64,000 nucleotides of DNA from Aquabacterium lacunae (GTDB lineage Bacteria > Pseudomonadota > Gammaproteobacteria > Burkholderiales > Burkholderiaceae_C). Shown piece after piece: positions 1 to 7,874 of the stretch. Below the pieces are notes generated by a model that had not been told where the DNA came from, searched no databases, and saw nothing but the letters and a program-made list of their open reading frames with translations. A program made the translations under genes and the position numbers. The stretch spans positions 1 through 64,000 of the forward strand of contig NZ_SIXI01000009.1 of the NCBI RefSeq assembly GCF_004310865.1, read 5' to 3'. The first letter of the stretch is position 1; each line of letters starts with the position of its first letter.

Positions 1-132
1 TGCCTGACGCCACTGCTTGGCAGCGCACCAAACACCCACGCTTATCGGCTGTTAATTTTTAAAGAACTGTTTCGCTTTCTCGACCACCGCCTTGCTGCTT
101 TGTCTGCAGCGCCGTGATCAGCGAAGAACGCA
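1..132 (-). other. 5' leader of an rRNA operon (16S gene lies left of the window)
   Basis: Read on the minus strand, this stretch has a boxA-like antitermination element (TTCTTTAAAAATTAAC, about 51-68) followed by the ACAGCCGATAAG sequence typical of betaproteobacterial rRNA leaders. It lies just downstream of a strong promoter, so it is read as the leader rather than a 16S-23S spacer. No mature rRNA sequence is visible in the window. The leader call is pattern recognition and was not aligned. Confidence 0.6.
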
Positions 133-162
133 ATTATGGCACCGTTTTGGACGTGTGCGCAA
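133..162 (-). promoter_or_regulatory. Putative rrn promoter
   Basis: On the minus strand there is TTGCGC (162-157), an 18-bp spacer and CATAAT (138-133). An A/T-rich stretch lies just upstream at about 165-180, where an UP element would sit. It points leftward into the boxA-bearing leader. The stretch from 163 to 314 shows no gene. Confidence 0.5.
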
Positions 163-314
163 GTCTTTTCTCAAAAAAGTTGAAGAAGATGCGCGGAGCC
201 CTGAAAAGCACTCCTGCGCTGCGTCAGGAGGGTGGGCTGCAGGTGCTGCGCGCAGAGGGGCTCACGCGGACTCACGCGAGGGTGGCGTGAGGCACTCGGC
301 TGGGATCGGGCGTG

Positions 315-336
315 AAAAAGCCGCCCGAAGGCGGCT
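315..336 (-). terminator. Rho-independent terminator of the pnt operon
   Basis: On the minus strand a perfect stem AGCCGCC / GGCGGCT closes a TTCG tetraloop and is followed at once by a run of T. It begins 48 bp past the pntB stop codon and ends the pntA1-panD-pntA2-pntB transcript. Confidence 0.85.
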
Positions 337-383
337 GTGCGTGGGATGAAGAACAAAGCCCCGGTCGCCAGGGGCCAGCCACA

Positions 384-1838
384 TCACTCGACGGCCTTGA
401 CCATGTCTTCGACAACCTTCTTGGCGTCGCCAAAAACCATCATGGTCTTGTCCATGTAGAACAGCTCGTTGTCGAGGCCGGCGTAGCCGCTGGCCATGGA
501 GCGCTTGTTCACGATCACGGTCTTGGCCTTGTAGGCTTCCAGGATGGGCATGCCGTAGATGGGGCTGCCCTTGACGTGGGCGGCCGGGTTCACCACGTCG
601 TTGGCACCCAGGATGATGGCCACGTCGGCCTGGCCGAACTCGGCGTTGATGTCTTCCATCTCGTGCACCTGGTCGTAGGGCACTTCGGCTTCGGCGAGCA
701 GCACGTTCATGTGGCCGGGCATGCGGCCTGCCACGGGGTGGATGGCGTACTTCACGCTGACGCCCTTTTCGGTCAGCTTGGCGGCCAGCTCCTTCACGGC
801 GTGCTGGGCGCGGGCCACGGCCAGGCCGTAGCCAGGCACGATGATGACCGACTCGGCATTGCCCAGGATGAAGGCGGCGTCGTCGGCCGAGCCGCTCTTG
901 ACGTTGCGCTGCTGCTGGGCACCACCGGCCGTGGCGGCTGCGGCGTCACCCCCGAAGCCACCCAGGATCACGTTGAAGAACGAGCGGTTCATCGCCTTGC
1001 ACATGATGTACGAGAGGATGGCACCGGACGAACCCACCAGCGAGCCGGCGATGATCAGCATGGAGTTGTTCAGCGAGAAGCCGATGCCCGCGGCCGCCCA
1101 GCCCGAGTAGCTGTTGAGCATCGACACCACCACAGGCATGTCGGCGCCGCCAATGGGGATGATGATCAGCACGCCCAGGATGAAGCTCAGGACGATCAGG
1201 GCCAGGAACAGGTCCATGCGCTGGGTGGCCATGAAGGTGCCGATGAGGGCGACCAGGGCCAGGCCCAGCACCAGGTTCAGCATGTGCTGGCCCTGGAACA
1301 CCACCGGGGCACCCTGGAACAGGCGGAACTTGTACTTGCCGCTGAGCTTGCCGAAGGCGATGACCGAACCCGAGAAGGTGATGGCGCCAATGGCCGCACC
1401 CAGAGAGAGTTCGAGCAGGTTGCCCACCGGGATGGCCGGCAGACTGCCGTCAGCGGGCTTGGGCACGATCTGGAAGGCGTAGGGCTCGGCGACCACGGCC
1501 ACGGCGATGAAGACCGCGGCCAGGCCGATCATGCTGTGCATGAAGGCGACCAGCTCGGGCATCTTGGTCATTTCGACGCGCTTGGCCATGATGGCGCCGG
1601 CACCGCCGCCCACGACCAGGGCGCCCAGCACGTAACCCAGGCCTTCGCTGAACGAGACGTTCAGGTCAGCGGCCTGTTGATGGATCAGGCCCACGGTGGT
1701 GAGCACGGCAATGGTCATGCCGACCATGCCGAAAAGGTTGCCGCGGATCGACGTGGTCGGGTGGCTCAGGCCCTTCAAGGCCTGGATGAAGCACACCGAG
1801 GCGACCAGGTACAGCAGCGCAATGAGGTTCATGCTCAT
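384..1838 (-). CDS. pntB: NAD(P) transhydrogenase subunit beta
   Basis: This is the membrane-embedded, NADP(H)-binding beta subunit of proton-translocating transhydrogenase. It couples hydride transfer from NADH to NADP+ with proton flow across the inner membrane. The 484-residue product has the usual length and begins MSMNLIALLYLVAS. It has a run of hydrophobic segments over about residues 1-260 and a C-terminal NADP-binding domain containing VPGYGLAVARAQH and, further on, LGANDVVNPAAH. The start codon directly abuts the pntA2 stop codon (TAAATG), so translation is probably coupled. A terminator follows. Identification rests on clear family-wide conservation. Confidence 0.97.
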   Translation of the reverse strand: MSMNLIALLYLVASVCFIQALKGLSHPTTSIRGNLFGMVGMTIAVLTTVGLIHQQAADLNVSFSEGLGYVLGALVVGGGAGAIMAKRVEMTKMPELVAFMHSMIGLAAVFIAVAVVAEPYAFQIVPKPADGSLPAIPVGNLLELSLGAAIGAITFSGSVIAFGKLSGKYKFRLFQGAPVVFQGQHMLNLVLGLALVALIGTFMATQRMDLFLALIVLSFILGVLIIIPIGGADMPVVVSMLNSYSGWAAAGIGFSLNNSMLIIAGSLVGSSGAILSYIMCKAMNRSFFNVILGGFGGDAAAATAGGAQQQRNVKSGSADDAAFILGNAESVIIVPGYGLAVARAQHAVKELAAKLTEKGVSVKYAIHPVAGRMPGHMNVLLAEAEVPYDQVHEMEDINAEFGQADVAIILGANDVVNPAAHVKGSPIYGMPILEAYKAKTVIVNKRSMASGYAGLDNELFYMDKTMMVFGDAKKVVEDMVKAVE

Positions 1839-2147
1839 TTACTTGGCCCCCGCCTTCTTGTCTTTCTTCTTGAACATCTCCAGCATGCGGCGCGTGACGA
1901 GGAAGCCCCCGAACACGTTCACCGCCGCCAGCGCGACGGCCAGCACGCCCATGGTCTTGCCCAGGGGCGTGACCGTGAGGGCCGCAGCCAGCATGGCACC
2001 GACGATGACGATGGCCGAGACGGCGTTGGTCACCGCCATCAGCGGCGTGTGCAGGGCGGGGGTCACCGTCCAGACCACGTGATAGCCGACATAAATGGCC
2101 AGCACAAAGATGGTCAGGTTGATGACGACGTGGGAAATGGCTTCCAT
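1839..2147 (-). CDS. pntA2: NAD(P) transhydrogenase subunit alpha, membrane part
   Basis: This is the small membrane part of a split alpha subunit (called PntA2 or PntAB). It supplies three to four transmembrane helices to the proton channel. The frame can be opened at a TTG (2171), but the ATG at 2147 has GGAGA at proper spacing and gives the usual start MEAISHVVINLTIF, so 2147 is used (102 aa). Hydrophobic segments cover roughly residues 5-25, 33-58 and 62-85, with a Lys-rich C-terminus (FKKKDKKAGAK). It lies between panD and pntB. Confidence 0.93.
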   Translation of the reverse strand: MEAISHVVINLTIFVLAIYVGYHVVWTVTPALHTPLMAVTNAVSAIVIVGAMLAAALTVTPLGKTMGVLAVALAAVNVFGGFLVTRRMLEMFKKKDKKAGAK

Positions 2148-2197
2148 CGAAGTCTCCAGGGGTCCAGTCAATCGGTCAGGCGCCGCAAGCGCTCGGG

Positions 2198-2560
2198 TCA
2201 GAACTTGCGGATTTCCTTGATGCGGTTCTGGCCGTCCAGCAGGACGACCTTGGGCTTGTGGGAAGACACCTCGGCGTCGGTCATGGGGCCGTAGGTGCAG
2301 ATGATCATGAGATCACCGACCTGGGCCCGACGCGCCGCCGCACCGTTGAGCGAAATGACACCCGAGCCCCGGGGGGCCTTGATGACATAGGTCGCGAAGC
2401 GCTCGCCGTTGTTGATGTTGTAGAGCTCGATGTACTCGAACTCTTTCATGTCGGCCGCGTCGAGCAGGTCTTCGTCGATGCCGCACGAACCTTCGTAGTG
2501 AAGGTCGGCTTCGGTCACGGTGGCGCGGTGCAGCTTGGCCCGCAGCATCATTCTTTGCAT
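2198..2560 (-). CDS. panD: Aspartate 1-decarboxylase precursor
   Basis: The enzyme decarboxylates L-aspartate to beta-alanine for pantothenate and coenzyme A synthesis. The 120-residue proenzyme is full length. The self-cleavage site that generates the pyruvoyl cofactor is seen as YEGSCGID, with Gly24-Ser25 as the scissile bond, and the N-terminal [16 protein letters not shown] is typical. GAGGAAG precedes the ATG. Its location is odd: it sits inside the transhydrogenase operon, between pntA1 and pntA2 on the same strand, with short gaps of 40 and 50 bp. Co-transcription is therefore likely but inferred. Confidence 0.95.
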   Translation of the reverse strand: MQRMMLRAKLHRATVTEADLHYEGSCGIDEDLLDAADMKEFEYIELYNINNGERFATYVIKAPRGSGVISLNGAAARRAQVGDLMIICTYGPMTDAEVSSHKPKVVLLDGQNRIKEIRKF

Positions 2561-2600
2561 GGTGTACTTCCTCAGTCAGTGTGGGGCGCGCGGACCCGGG

Positions 2601-3716
2601 TCAGCTGCGAAGCAGCTGGCCGTCACGACACATCAGGCAAGCCTTGACGATGTCGTCTTCCAGGTCGATGTGGAACTGGCCCTCTTTGTTGAAGACCAGC
2701 TTGAGGAAGTCCAGCACGTTGCGCGCATACAGTGAGGACGAGTCGGCGGCCACCAGGGCGGGCAGGTTGGTTTCGCCCACCAGGGTGACGCCATGCTTGA
2801 CGACGGTCTGGCCGGCTTCGGTCAGGGGGCAGTTGCCACCGGCCGGCGCCGCCAGGTCGACGATGACCGAGCCAGGCTTCATGGACTTGACCATCTCTTC
2901 GGTGACGAGCACCGGCGCGGCGCGGCCCGGGATCAGGGCCGTGGTGATGACCACGTCGGCCTGGGCCACGCGCTTGGCGACTTCCACCTTCTGGCGGTCG
3001 AGCCAGGACTGCGGCATCGGGCGGGCGTAACCACCCACACCTTCGGCAGCTTCCTTCTCTTCGGCCGTTTCGTAGGGCACGTCGATGAACTTGGCGCCCA
3101 GCGATTCGACCTGTTCCTTGACGGACGGACGGACGTCGGACGCTTCGATGACGGCACCCAGGCGCTTGGCCGTGGCAATCGCCTGCAAGCCGGCCACGCC
3201 CACGCCCAGGATGACGACGCGGGCGGCCTTGATGGTGCCGGCAGCGGTCATGAGCATGGGAAACAGGCGCTGGTACTTGTCGGCGGCGATCATGACGGCC
3301 TTGTAGCCGGCGATGTTGGCCTGCGACGACAGCACGTCCATGCTCTGGGCACGGGTGGTGCGGGGCGCTGCTTCCAGGGCGAAGGCCGTGATGTTGGCCG
3401 AAGCCAGGGCCTGCAGGTTGTCCTTGTCGAACGGGTTGAGCATGCCCACCAGCACGGCGCCGGGCTTCATGAGCGCGCGTTCGTCGGCGCTGGGCGAGCG
3501 GACCTTGAGCACCATGTCGGCGCCCAGGGCGCCTGCCGCATCGGTGATCTCGGCGCCGGCCGCCACGTAGGCGTCGTCGATGGCGCTGGCAGCGATGCCG
3601 GCACCGGTTTGCACACGCAGGGTGTGACCCTGGGCCTTGAGTTTCTTGACGGTCTCGGGCGTGACAGCCACACGGGTTTCACCCGCGACAGTTTCCAGGG
3701 GTATGCCGATCAGCAT
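2601..3716 (-). CDS. pntA1: NAD(P) transhydrogenase subunit alpha, NAD-binding part
   Basis: This is the soluble NAD(H)-binding domain of the split alpha subunit (371 aa), homologous to alanine dehydrogenase. The N-terminus MLIGIPLETVAGETRVAVTP is characteristic. The Rossmann fingerprint VVILGVGVAGLQA (about residue 168) and the RQKVEVAKRVAQADVVITTAL region are present. AAGGAG lies about 8 nt before the ATG, supporting this start. It is the first gene of the operon pntA1-panD-pntA2-pntB. The upstream region of about 320 bp separates it from a divergent NUDIX gene. Confidence 0.95.
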   Translation of the reverse strand: MLIGIPLETVAGETRVAVTPETVKKLKAQGHTLRVQTGAGIAASAIDDAYVAAGAEITDAAGALGADMVLKVRSPSADERALMKPGAVLVGMLNPFDKDNLQALASANITAFALEAAPRTTRAQSMDVLSSQANIAGYKAVMIAADKYQRLFPMLMTAAGTIKAARVVILGVGVAGLQAIATAKRLGAVIEASDVRPSVKEQVESLGAKFIDVPYETAEEKEAAEGVGGYARPMPQSWLDRQKVEVAKRVAQADVVITTALIPGRAAPVLVTEEMVKSMKPGSVIVDLAAPAGGNCPLTEAGQTVVKHGVTLVGETNLPALVAADSSSLYARNVLDFLKLVFNKEGQFHIDLEDDIVKACLMCRDGQLLRS

Positions 3717-3910
3717 ACGACGGTCTCCTTCGAGGAAGCGGTTGCCCGCCAGGGCCCTTCGCCATGCGGCGCAAGGGCACGAATCGGTGTCTCAAGATGT
3801 GAGATGTCTCGCAGACCTGAGGAGGATACACAGGAACGGACGAGAAAAAGGCCCGCGGCGCACCAGGATCGCTGGATGCACAGGGCCCCTTGCGCGAGCC
3901 GGGGCTCGCA

Positions 3911-3930
3911 CTGACAATGCTTGTTGTCAG
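3911..3930. repeat. Inverted repeat between pntA1 and the NUDIX gene
   Basis: CTGACAA and TTGTCAG form a perfect 7-bp inverted repeat with a 6-nt centre. It lies in the divergent intergenic region (3717-4034), which otherwise shows no gene. The size and place suit an operator, but no regulator is identifiable. A GATAAT -10-like box occurs at 4020-4025. Confidence 0.4.
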
Positions 3931-4034
3931 ACCGATGATACCCGAGGACCTGGGTGAAGCGCCATCTCCCGAACCGAGGGGGCCCCGAAACAGGTCATGC
4001 GCCCGACACGGGCTTGTCAGATAATGCTGGGCTC

Positions 4035-4616
4035 ATGAAACCCGCCAACCTCACAGCCGCCGGCGAGCAGGCCCTGACTGCCGCCATGACCGCCGCCCAG
4101 ACTGTCGCGCCCACGCCGAAAGTGCGCTGGAAGCCGAACGTCACCGTGGCGGCGGTGATCGAGCACGAGGGACGGTTCCTGCTGGTGGAAGAAGACACGT
4201 CGGACGGCTTGTTGCTGAACAACCCGGCCGGTCACCTGGACCCGGGTGAGACGCCCGAGCAGGGCGTGATCCGTGAGACGCTGGAAGAAACCGCCTGCCG
4301 GTTCACGCCAGAGCACTTTCTGGGGCTGTTCATGTCGCGTTTCCGCCGCACTCGCACGGGCGAGGACATCACCTACCTGCGCCTGGCCTATGCCGGCTCG
4401 GTGTCGGCGCCCGACCTGAGCCTGACCCTGGACGAAGGCATTGTGCGCACGGTGTGGATGACGGCCGACGAGATCCGGGCCTGCCCGGAGCGCCACCGCA
4501 GCCCGCTGGTGCTGGAGTGCCTGGAGGCCTACCTGGCCGGCCAGCGCTTCCCGCTGGACATCGTCAAGGCCCACAGCAGCCTGTTCACCCCGCCTGCCGC
4601 CGCCCGCGCGGCCTGA
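4035..4616 (+). CDS. NUDIX hydrolase
   Basis: This is a pyrophosphohydrolase of the NUDIX fold, related to NudJ-type phosphatases. The NUDIX box reads [16 protein letters not shown] followed by TLEET, so the catalytic Glu and Arg positions are kept; the usual Gly after EE is replaced by Thr. The homologous core starts at [17 protein letters not shown]. The start is uncertain. ATG 4035 is used, but a GTG at 3954 with GAGGA in front would add 27 residues, and ATG 4086 would give the shortest form. The gene is followed 5 bp later by mnmA, as in many Burkholderiales. The in vivo substrate cannot be told. Confidence 0.85.
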   Translation: MKPANLTAAGEQALTAAMTAAQTVAPTPKVRWKPNVTVAAVIEHEGRFLLVEEDTSDGLLLNNPAGHLDPGETPEQGVIRETLEETACRFTPEHFLGLFMSRFRRTRTGEDITYLRLAYAGSVSAPDLSLTLDEGIVRTVWMTADEIRACPERHRSPLVLECLEAYLAGQRFPLDIVKAHSSLFTPPAAARAA

Positions 4617-4621
4617 TCTGC

Positions 4622-5761
4622 ATGAGTTCCGGAACCCGTCACCGCGTGGTGGTGGGCCTCAGTGGCGGCGTCGACTCCGCCGTGACGGCCCATCTGCTGA
4701 AGCAACAGGGCCACGAGGTGGTCGGCATCTTCATGAAGAACTGGGAAGATGACGACGACAGCGAGTTCTGCTCGAGCCGTCAGGATTTCCTGGATGCGGC
4801 CAGCGTGGCCGACGTGATCGGCATCGAGATCGAGCACGTGAATTTCGCGGCCGACTACAAGGACCGGGTGTTCGCCGAATTCCTGCGCGAGTACCAGGCC
4901 GGGCGCACGCCGAACCCGGACGTGCTGTGCAATGCCGAGATCAAGTTCAAGGCCTTCCTGGACCACGCCATGCGCCTGGGCGCCGAGAAGATCGCCACAG
5001 GCCACTACGCCCGGGTGCGCTCGGTGGCCGATGCCCGCTTTGACGGGGGCCAGCGCTTCGAGTTGCTCAAGGGCCTGGACCCGTTGAAGGACCAGAGCTA
5101 CTTCCTGCACCGCCTCAACCAGGCGCAGCTGAGCAAGACCATGTTCCCGGTGGGCGAGCTGCCCAAGACCGAGGTGCGCCGGATCGCCGCCGAGATTCAG
5201 CTGCCCAATGCGCGCAAGAAGGATTCGACCGGCATCTGCTTCATTGGCGAGCGGCCCTTCCGCGAATTCCTGAACCGCTACCTGAGCAACACCCCGGGCC
5301 CGATCAAGGACGACCGGGGCCGCACGCTGGGCGAGCACGTGGGCCTGAGCTTTTACACGCTGGGCCAGCGCAAGGGCATCGGCATTGGCGGCGTGAAGGA
5401 AAAGGGCGCGCCGCGCGGCGGGGGTGAACACGAGCCCTGGTTCGTGGCCCGCAAGGACATGGCAACCAACACCCTGTACGTGGTGCAGGGGCATGACCAC
5501 CCCTGGCTGCTGCAGCACACGCTGGTGGCCCAGGACCTGAGCTGGGTGGACGGCCTGGGGCCGCAGGTGGGCGAGCACCCCATGGCGGCCAAGACGCGCT
5601 ACCGGCAGGCCGATGCGGGCTGCAACGTGACGGGCGCGGATCCGCAACAGATTACGCTGTGCTTCCCCGAGGCGCAGTGGGCCGTGACGCCCGGCCAGTC
5701 GGCCGTGCTGTACCAGGGCGACGTGTGCCTGGGCGGCGGCGTGATCGCCTCGGCCGCCTGA
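4622..5761 (+). CDS. mnmA: tRNA-specific 2-thiouridylase MnmA
   Basis: MnmA makes the 2-thio group of s2U34 in tRNA-Lys, -Glu and -Gln, using ATP and sulfur relayed from IscS/Tus proteins. The 379-residue product has the PP-loop SGGVDSAV at residues 14-21. It also has the two active-site cysteines, in [12 protein letters not shown] and [10 protein letters not shown]. The ATG at 4622 is chosen because the family starts just before the [12 protein letters not shown] strand; the open frame upstream is a shadow of the NUDIX gene. It probably forms an operon with the NUDIX gene. Confidence 0.97.
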   Translation: MSSGTRHRVVVGLSGGVDSAVTAHLLKQQGHEVVGIFMKNWEDDDDSEFCSSRQDFLDAASVADVIGIEIEHVNFAADYKDRVFAEFLREYQAGRTPNPDVLCNAEIKFKAFLDHAMRLGAEKIATGHYARVRSVADARFDGGQRFELLKGLDPLKDQSYFLHRLNQAQLSKTMFPVGELPKTEVRRIAAEIQLPNARKKDSTGICFIGERPFREFLNRYLSNTPGPIKDDRGRTLGEHVGLSFYTLGQRKGIGIGGVKEKGAPRGGGEHEPWFVARKDMATNTLYVVQGHDHPWLLQHTLVAQDLSWVDGLGPQVGEHPMAAKTRYRQADAGCNVTGADPQQITLCFPEAQWAVTPGQSAVLYQGDVCLGGGVIASAA

Positions 5762-5790
5762 GCGCTGCCCTTGCCCGGCCGGATGCTGCA

Positions 5791-6234
5791 ATGACCTTGG
5801 ACCCGCGCCCCATCGTGATCATGGACACGAACGCGCTGCTGGACTGGCGCGTGTTCAAGGACCCGGCGGCCCTGCCTGTGGCCCAGGCCATCGAGACAGG
5901 CACGGTGCGATGGCTGGCCAGCCCCTCGATGGAGCAGGAATGGCACCAGGTGTGGCCCCGCAGCTACCTGAAACACTGGGCGCCCGAGCCCATGCTGACC
6001 CTGACCGTGTTCGGCCATGCCGAATTCGTGGACGAGCCCCCACGCGGCCCCTGCCGCTGCAAGGACCCTGACGACCAGGTGTTCATCGACCTGGCCCTGC
6101 ACGTGGGCGCGCGCTGGCTGTTCACGAAGGATGCGGCCCTGCTGAAGCTGGCCCGTCGCGCTCGCCCGCTGGGCACCGGGGTGACCAGCCTGCAAAAATG
6201 GGTGGCGGCCGGCAGCCCCTGGACCCTGGAATGA
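5791..6234 (+). CDS. PIN-domain protein, putative ribonuclease toxin family
   Basis: The 147-aa product begins MTLDPRPIVIMDTNALLDW, which is the first acidic strand of a PIN nuclease. Further acidic positions are visible in CKDPDDQVFIDLAL and TKDAALLK, so the metal-binding set looks intact. It resembles the PIN-family proteins annotated as toxin components of toxin-antitoxin systems. No antitoxin-like gene is next to it: the upstream neighbour is mnmA and the downstream one (ATGA overlap) is a lipoprotein gene. A solitary RNase or regulatory role is as likely as a toxin role. Confidence 0.75.
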   Translation: MTLDPRPIVIMDTNALLDWRVFKDPAALPVAQAIETGTVRWLASPSMEQEWHQVWPRSYLKHWAPEPMLTLTVFGHAEFVDEPPRGPCRCKDPDDQVFIDLALHVGARWLFTKDAALLKLARRARPLGTGVTSLQKWVAAGSPWTLE

Positions 6235-6839
6235 CCTGGATGACACACCCGATGCAACCAACGCCACACCCCCATCGCCGCGCCGTGCTGGGCCTGAGCG
6301 CCCTGGCCCTGGGCGCCGCCTGGCTGACGGGGTGCAGCACCGTGACCCAGATGCTGGCCCCGCGCACCGTGGAGATCAGCAAGACGGAACTGCTGAACAA
6401 GATGGCCTCGCAGTTCCCGATGCGCAACACGGTGATGGACCTGTTCGACGTGGAATGCGCCGCGCCCCGCCTGAACCTGCAGCCCGATTCGAACCGGGTG
6501 CTGGCCGATGTGGACCTGTCGGCGCGCGACCGGCTGTTTTCCAAGCAGTACCAGGGCAACCTGTGGATGAGCTTCAGGCTGCGGTACGAACCACGCGACC
6601 AGACCATCCGGCTGCAGAACGTGACCGTGGACCGCATTGCCTTCAAGGGCCTGCCGGCCAGCTACGAGAAGCACCTGACCAAATTGGGCGCCTGGCTGGC
6701 CGAAGACCGGCTGCAGAACTACGTGGTGCACCGGTTCAGCCCGGAAGACCTGATGAAGGCCGACAAGCACGGCCTGACGGTCACCGACATCAAGATCACC
6801 CAGAAGGGCCTGGCGATCCAGCTGGCGCCCAAGTCCTGA
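6231..6839 (+). CDS. DUF1439 family lipoprotein
   Basis: The product is a predicted outer-membrane or periplasmic lipoprotein of about 202 aa. A basic N-terminus with an Arg-Arg pair (PHRRAVLGLSALALG) leads into the lipobox LTGC. The mature part (EISKTELLNKMASQFP onward, with the later ITDIKITQKGLAIQLA-like end) fits the YceB/DUF1439 family. Its function is not established. The start ATG overlaps the stop of the PIN gene (ATGA); ATG 6240 or 6252 would also keep the signal peptide. Confidence 0.75.
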   Translation: MTWMTHPMQPTPHPHRRAVLGLSALALGAAWLTGCSTVTQMLAPRTVEISKTELLNKMASQFPMRNTVMDLFDVECAAPRLNLQPDSNRVLADVDLSARDRLFSKQYQGNLWMSFRLRYEPRDQTIRLQNVTVDRIAFKGLPASYEKHLTKLGAWLAEDRLQNYVVHRFSPEDLMKADKHGLTVTDIKITQKGLAIQLAPKS

Positions 6840-6917
6840 CGTGGGACTTCCGACACGTCGTGACGGAGACGCCCTGGCGCATCCGATCAAGTGCAGGCAC
6901 TTTCACCGGACAAACAG

Positions 6918-7853
6918 ATGAGCGGCATCTTCCCTGACAAGCCCCTGGAGGGCTTTGCCAAGGCCTTCCTGGAAGGCATTCCCTACGCCCGCGTGGCCGG
7001 CATGACGGCCACGGCCGTGTCGAAGGCGCGTGCGTCGGTGAGCATGAAAGCCGATGCGGCCTGGACGGGCCATGCCTCGGCCGAGCAGATTCACCCCGGG
7101 GTGGCCACGGTGCTGGCCGACACGGCCTGTGGCGTGGCCGTGGGCACCGCGATGGACCCGGTGGGCCCGTATGCCACGCTGGACCTGCGCATGGACTACC
7201 TGCGCCCGGCCCGCGCCGGCTCGGTGCTGCGCTGCGATGCGCACTGCCACCGCCTGTCGCGCAGCGTGGCCTTTGTGCGGGGCGAGGTGTTTCAGGAGGG
7301 TGCGGATGAGCCGGTGGCCGCTGTGAGCGCCACCTTCATGCTGGCCACCGCCAACACACGCCGGCAGGACCTGCCGCCGCCCCCGAAAGACGATGCGCGC
7401 ACCGCCGGTGGCCCGGCCAGCCCCCAGGCCCCCTGGGCCGGCACCCCGGCGCTGCCACTGGGCACCTCGCCTTATGTGGAATTCCTGGGCATCGAGCGCA
7501 TGCCCGCGGCCGACGGACAGGAAGGCGACACCTTCCGCATGCCCTTCAAGCCCGAGCTGATCGGCAACCCGGTGCTGCCGGCGCTGCACGGCGGTGTGGT
7601 GGCCGGGTTTGCGGAATCGGCGGCGCTGCTGCACCTGATCTACGGCAACCCGCACCTGGCGCCGCACGCCCCGCGTGGCGTGGACTTCGCCATCGACTAC
7701 CTGCGATCGGCCAAGCCCATCGACACCTTCGCCCGTTGCACCACCGTGCGCCAGGGCAGCCGTGTGGCGCTGGTGCAGGTGACGGTGTGGCAGGACGACG
7801 AGCGCAAACCCATCGTGAGTGCGCGCTGCCACTGCCTGCTGCCGCAGGGCTGA
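6918..7853 (+). CDS. Tandem hotdog-fold thioesterase (PaaI-like)
   Basis: The 311-aa protein contains two 4HBT hotdog domains in one chain. The first is at about residues 45-145 (HPGVATVLADTACGVAVG and LDLRMDYLRPA). The second is at about 195-310 (LPALHGGVVAGFAESAALLH and VDFAIDYLRSAKPID). Single-domain PaaI proteins form dimers, so a fused pair could make an intramolecular dimer. An acyl-CoA thioesterase role is inferred and the substrate is unknown. ATG 6918 is preferred to GTG 6891 because homology begins after it, although neither has a convincing ribosome-binding site. Confidence 0.8.
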   Translation: MSGIFPDKPLEGFAKAFLEGIPYARVAGMTATAVSKARASVSMKADAAWTGHASAEQIHPGVATVLADTACGVAVGTAMDPVGPYATLDLRMDYLRPARAGSVLRCDAHCHRLSRSVAFVRGEVFQEGADEPVAAVSATFMLATANTRRQDLPPPPKDDARTAGGPASPQAPWAGTPALPLGTSPYVEFLGIERMPAADGQEGDTFRMPFKPELIGNPVLPALHGGVVAGFAESAALLHLIYGNPHLAPHAPRGVDFAIDYLRSAKPIDTFARCTTVRQGSRVALVQVTVWQDDERKPIVSARCHCLLPQG

Positions 7854-7874
7854 GCCCAGCGCAAGCCACCTCCC

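Noticed and set aside
312..2294. 660-codon plus-strand open frame across pntB/pntA2
   Set aside because: It is antisense to well-identified transhydrogenase genes; its His/Gly/Asp-rich text is the usual shadow in high-GC DNA.
5791..6839. PIN gene and lipoprotein gene as a toxin-antitoxin pair
   Set aside because: The partner has a lipobox and DUF1439 features, not an antitoxin's DNA-binding domain.
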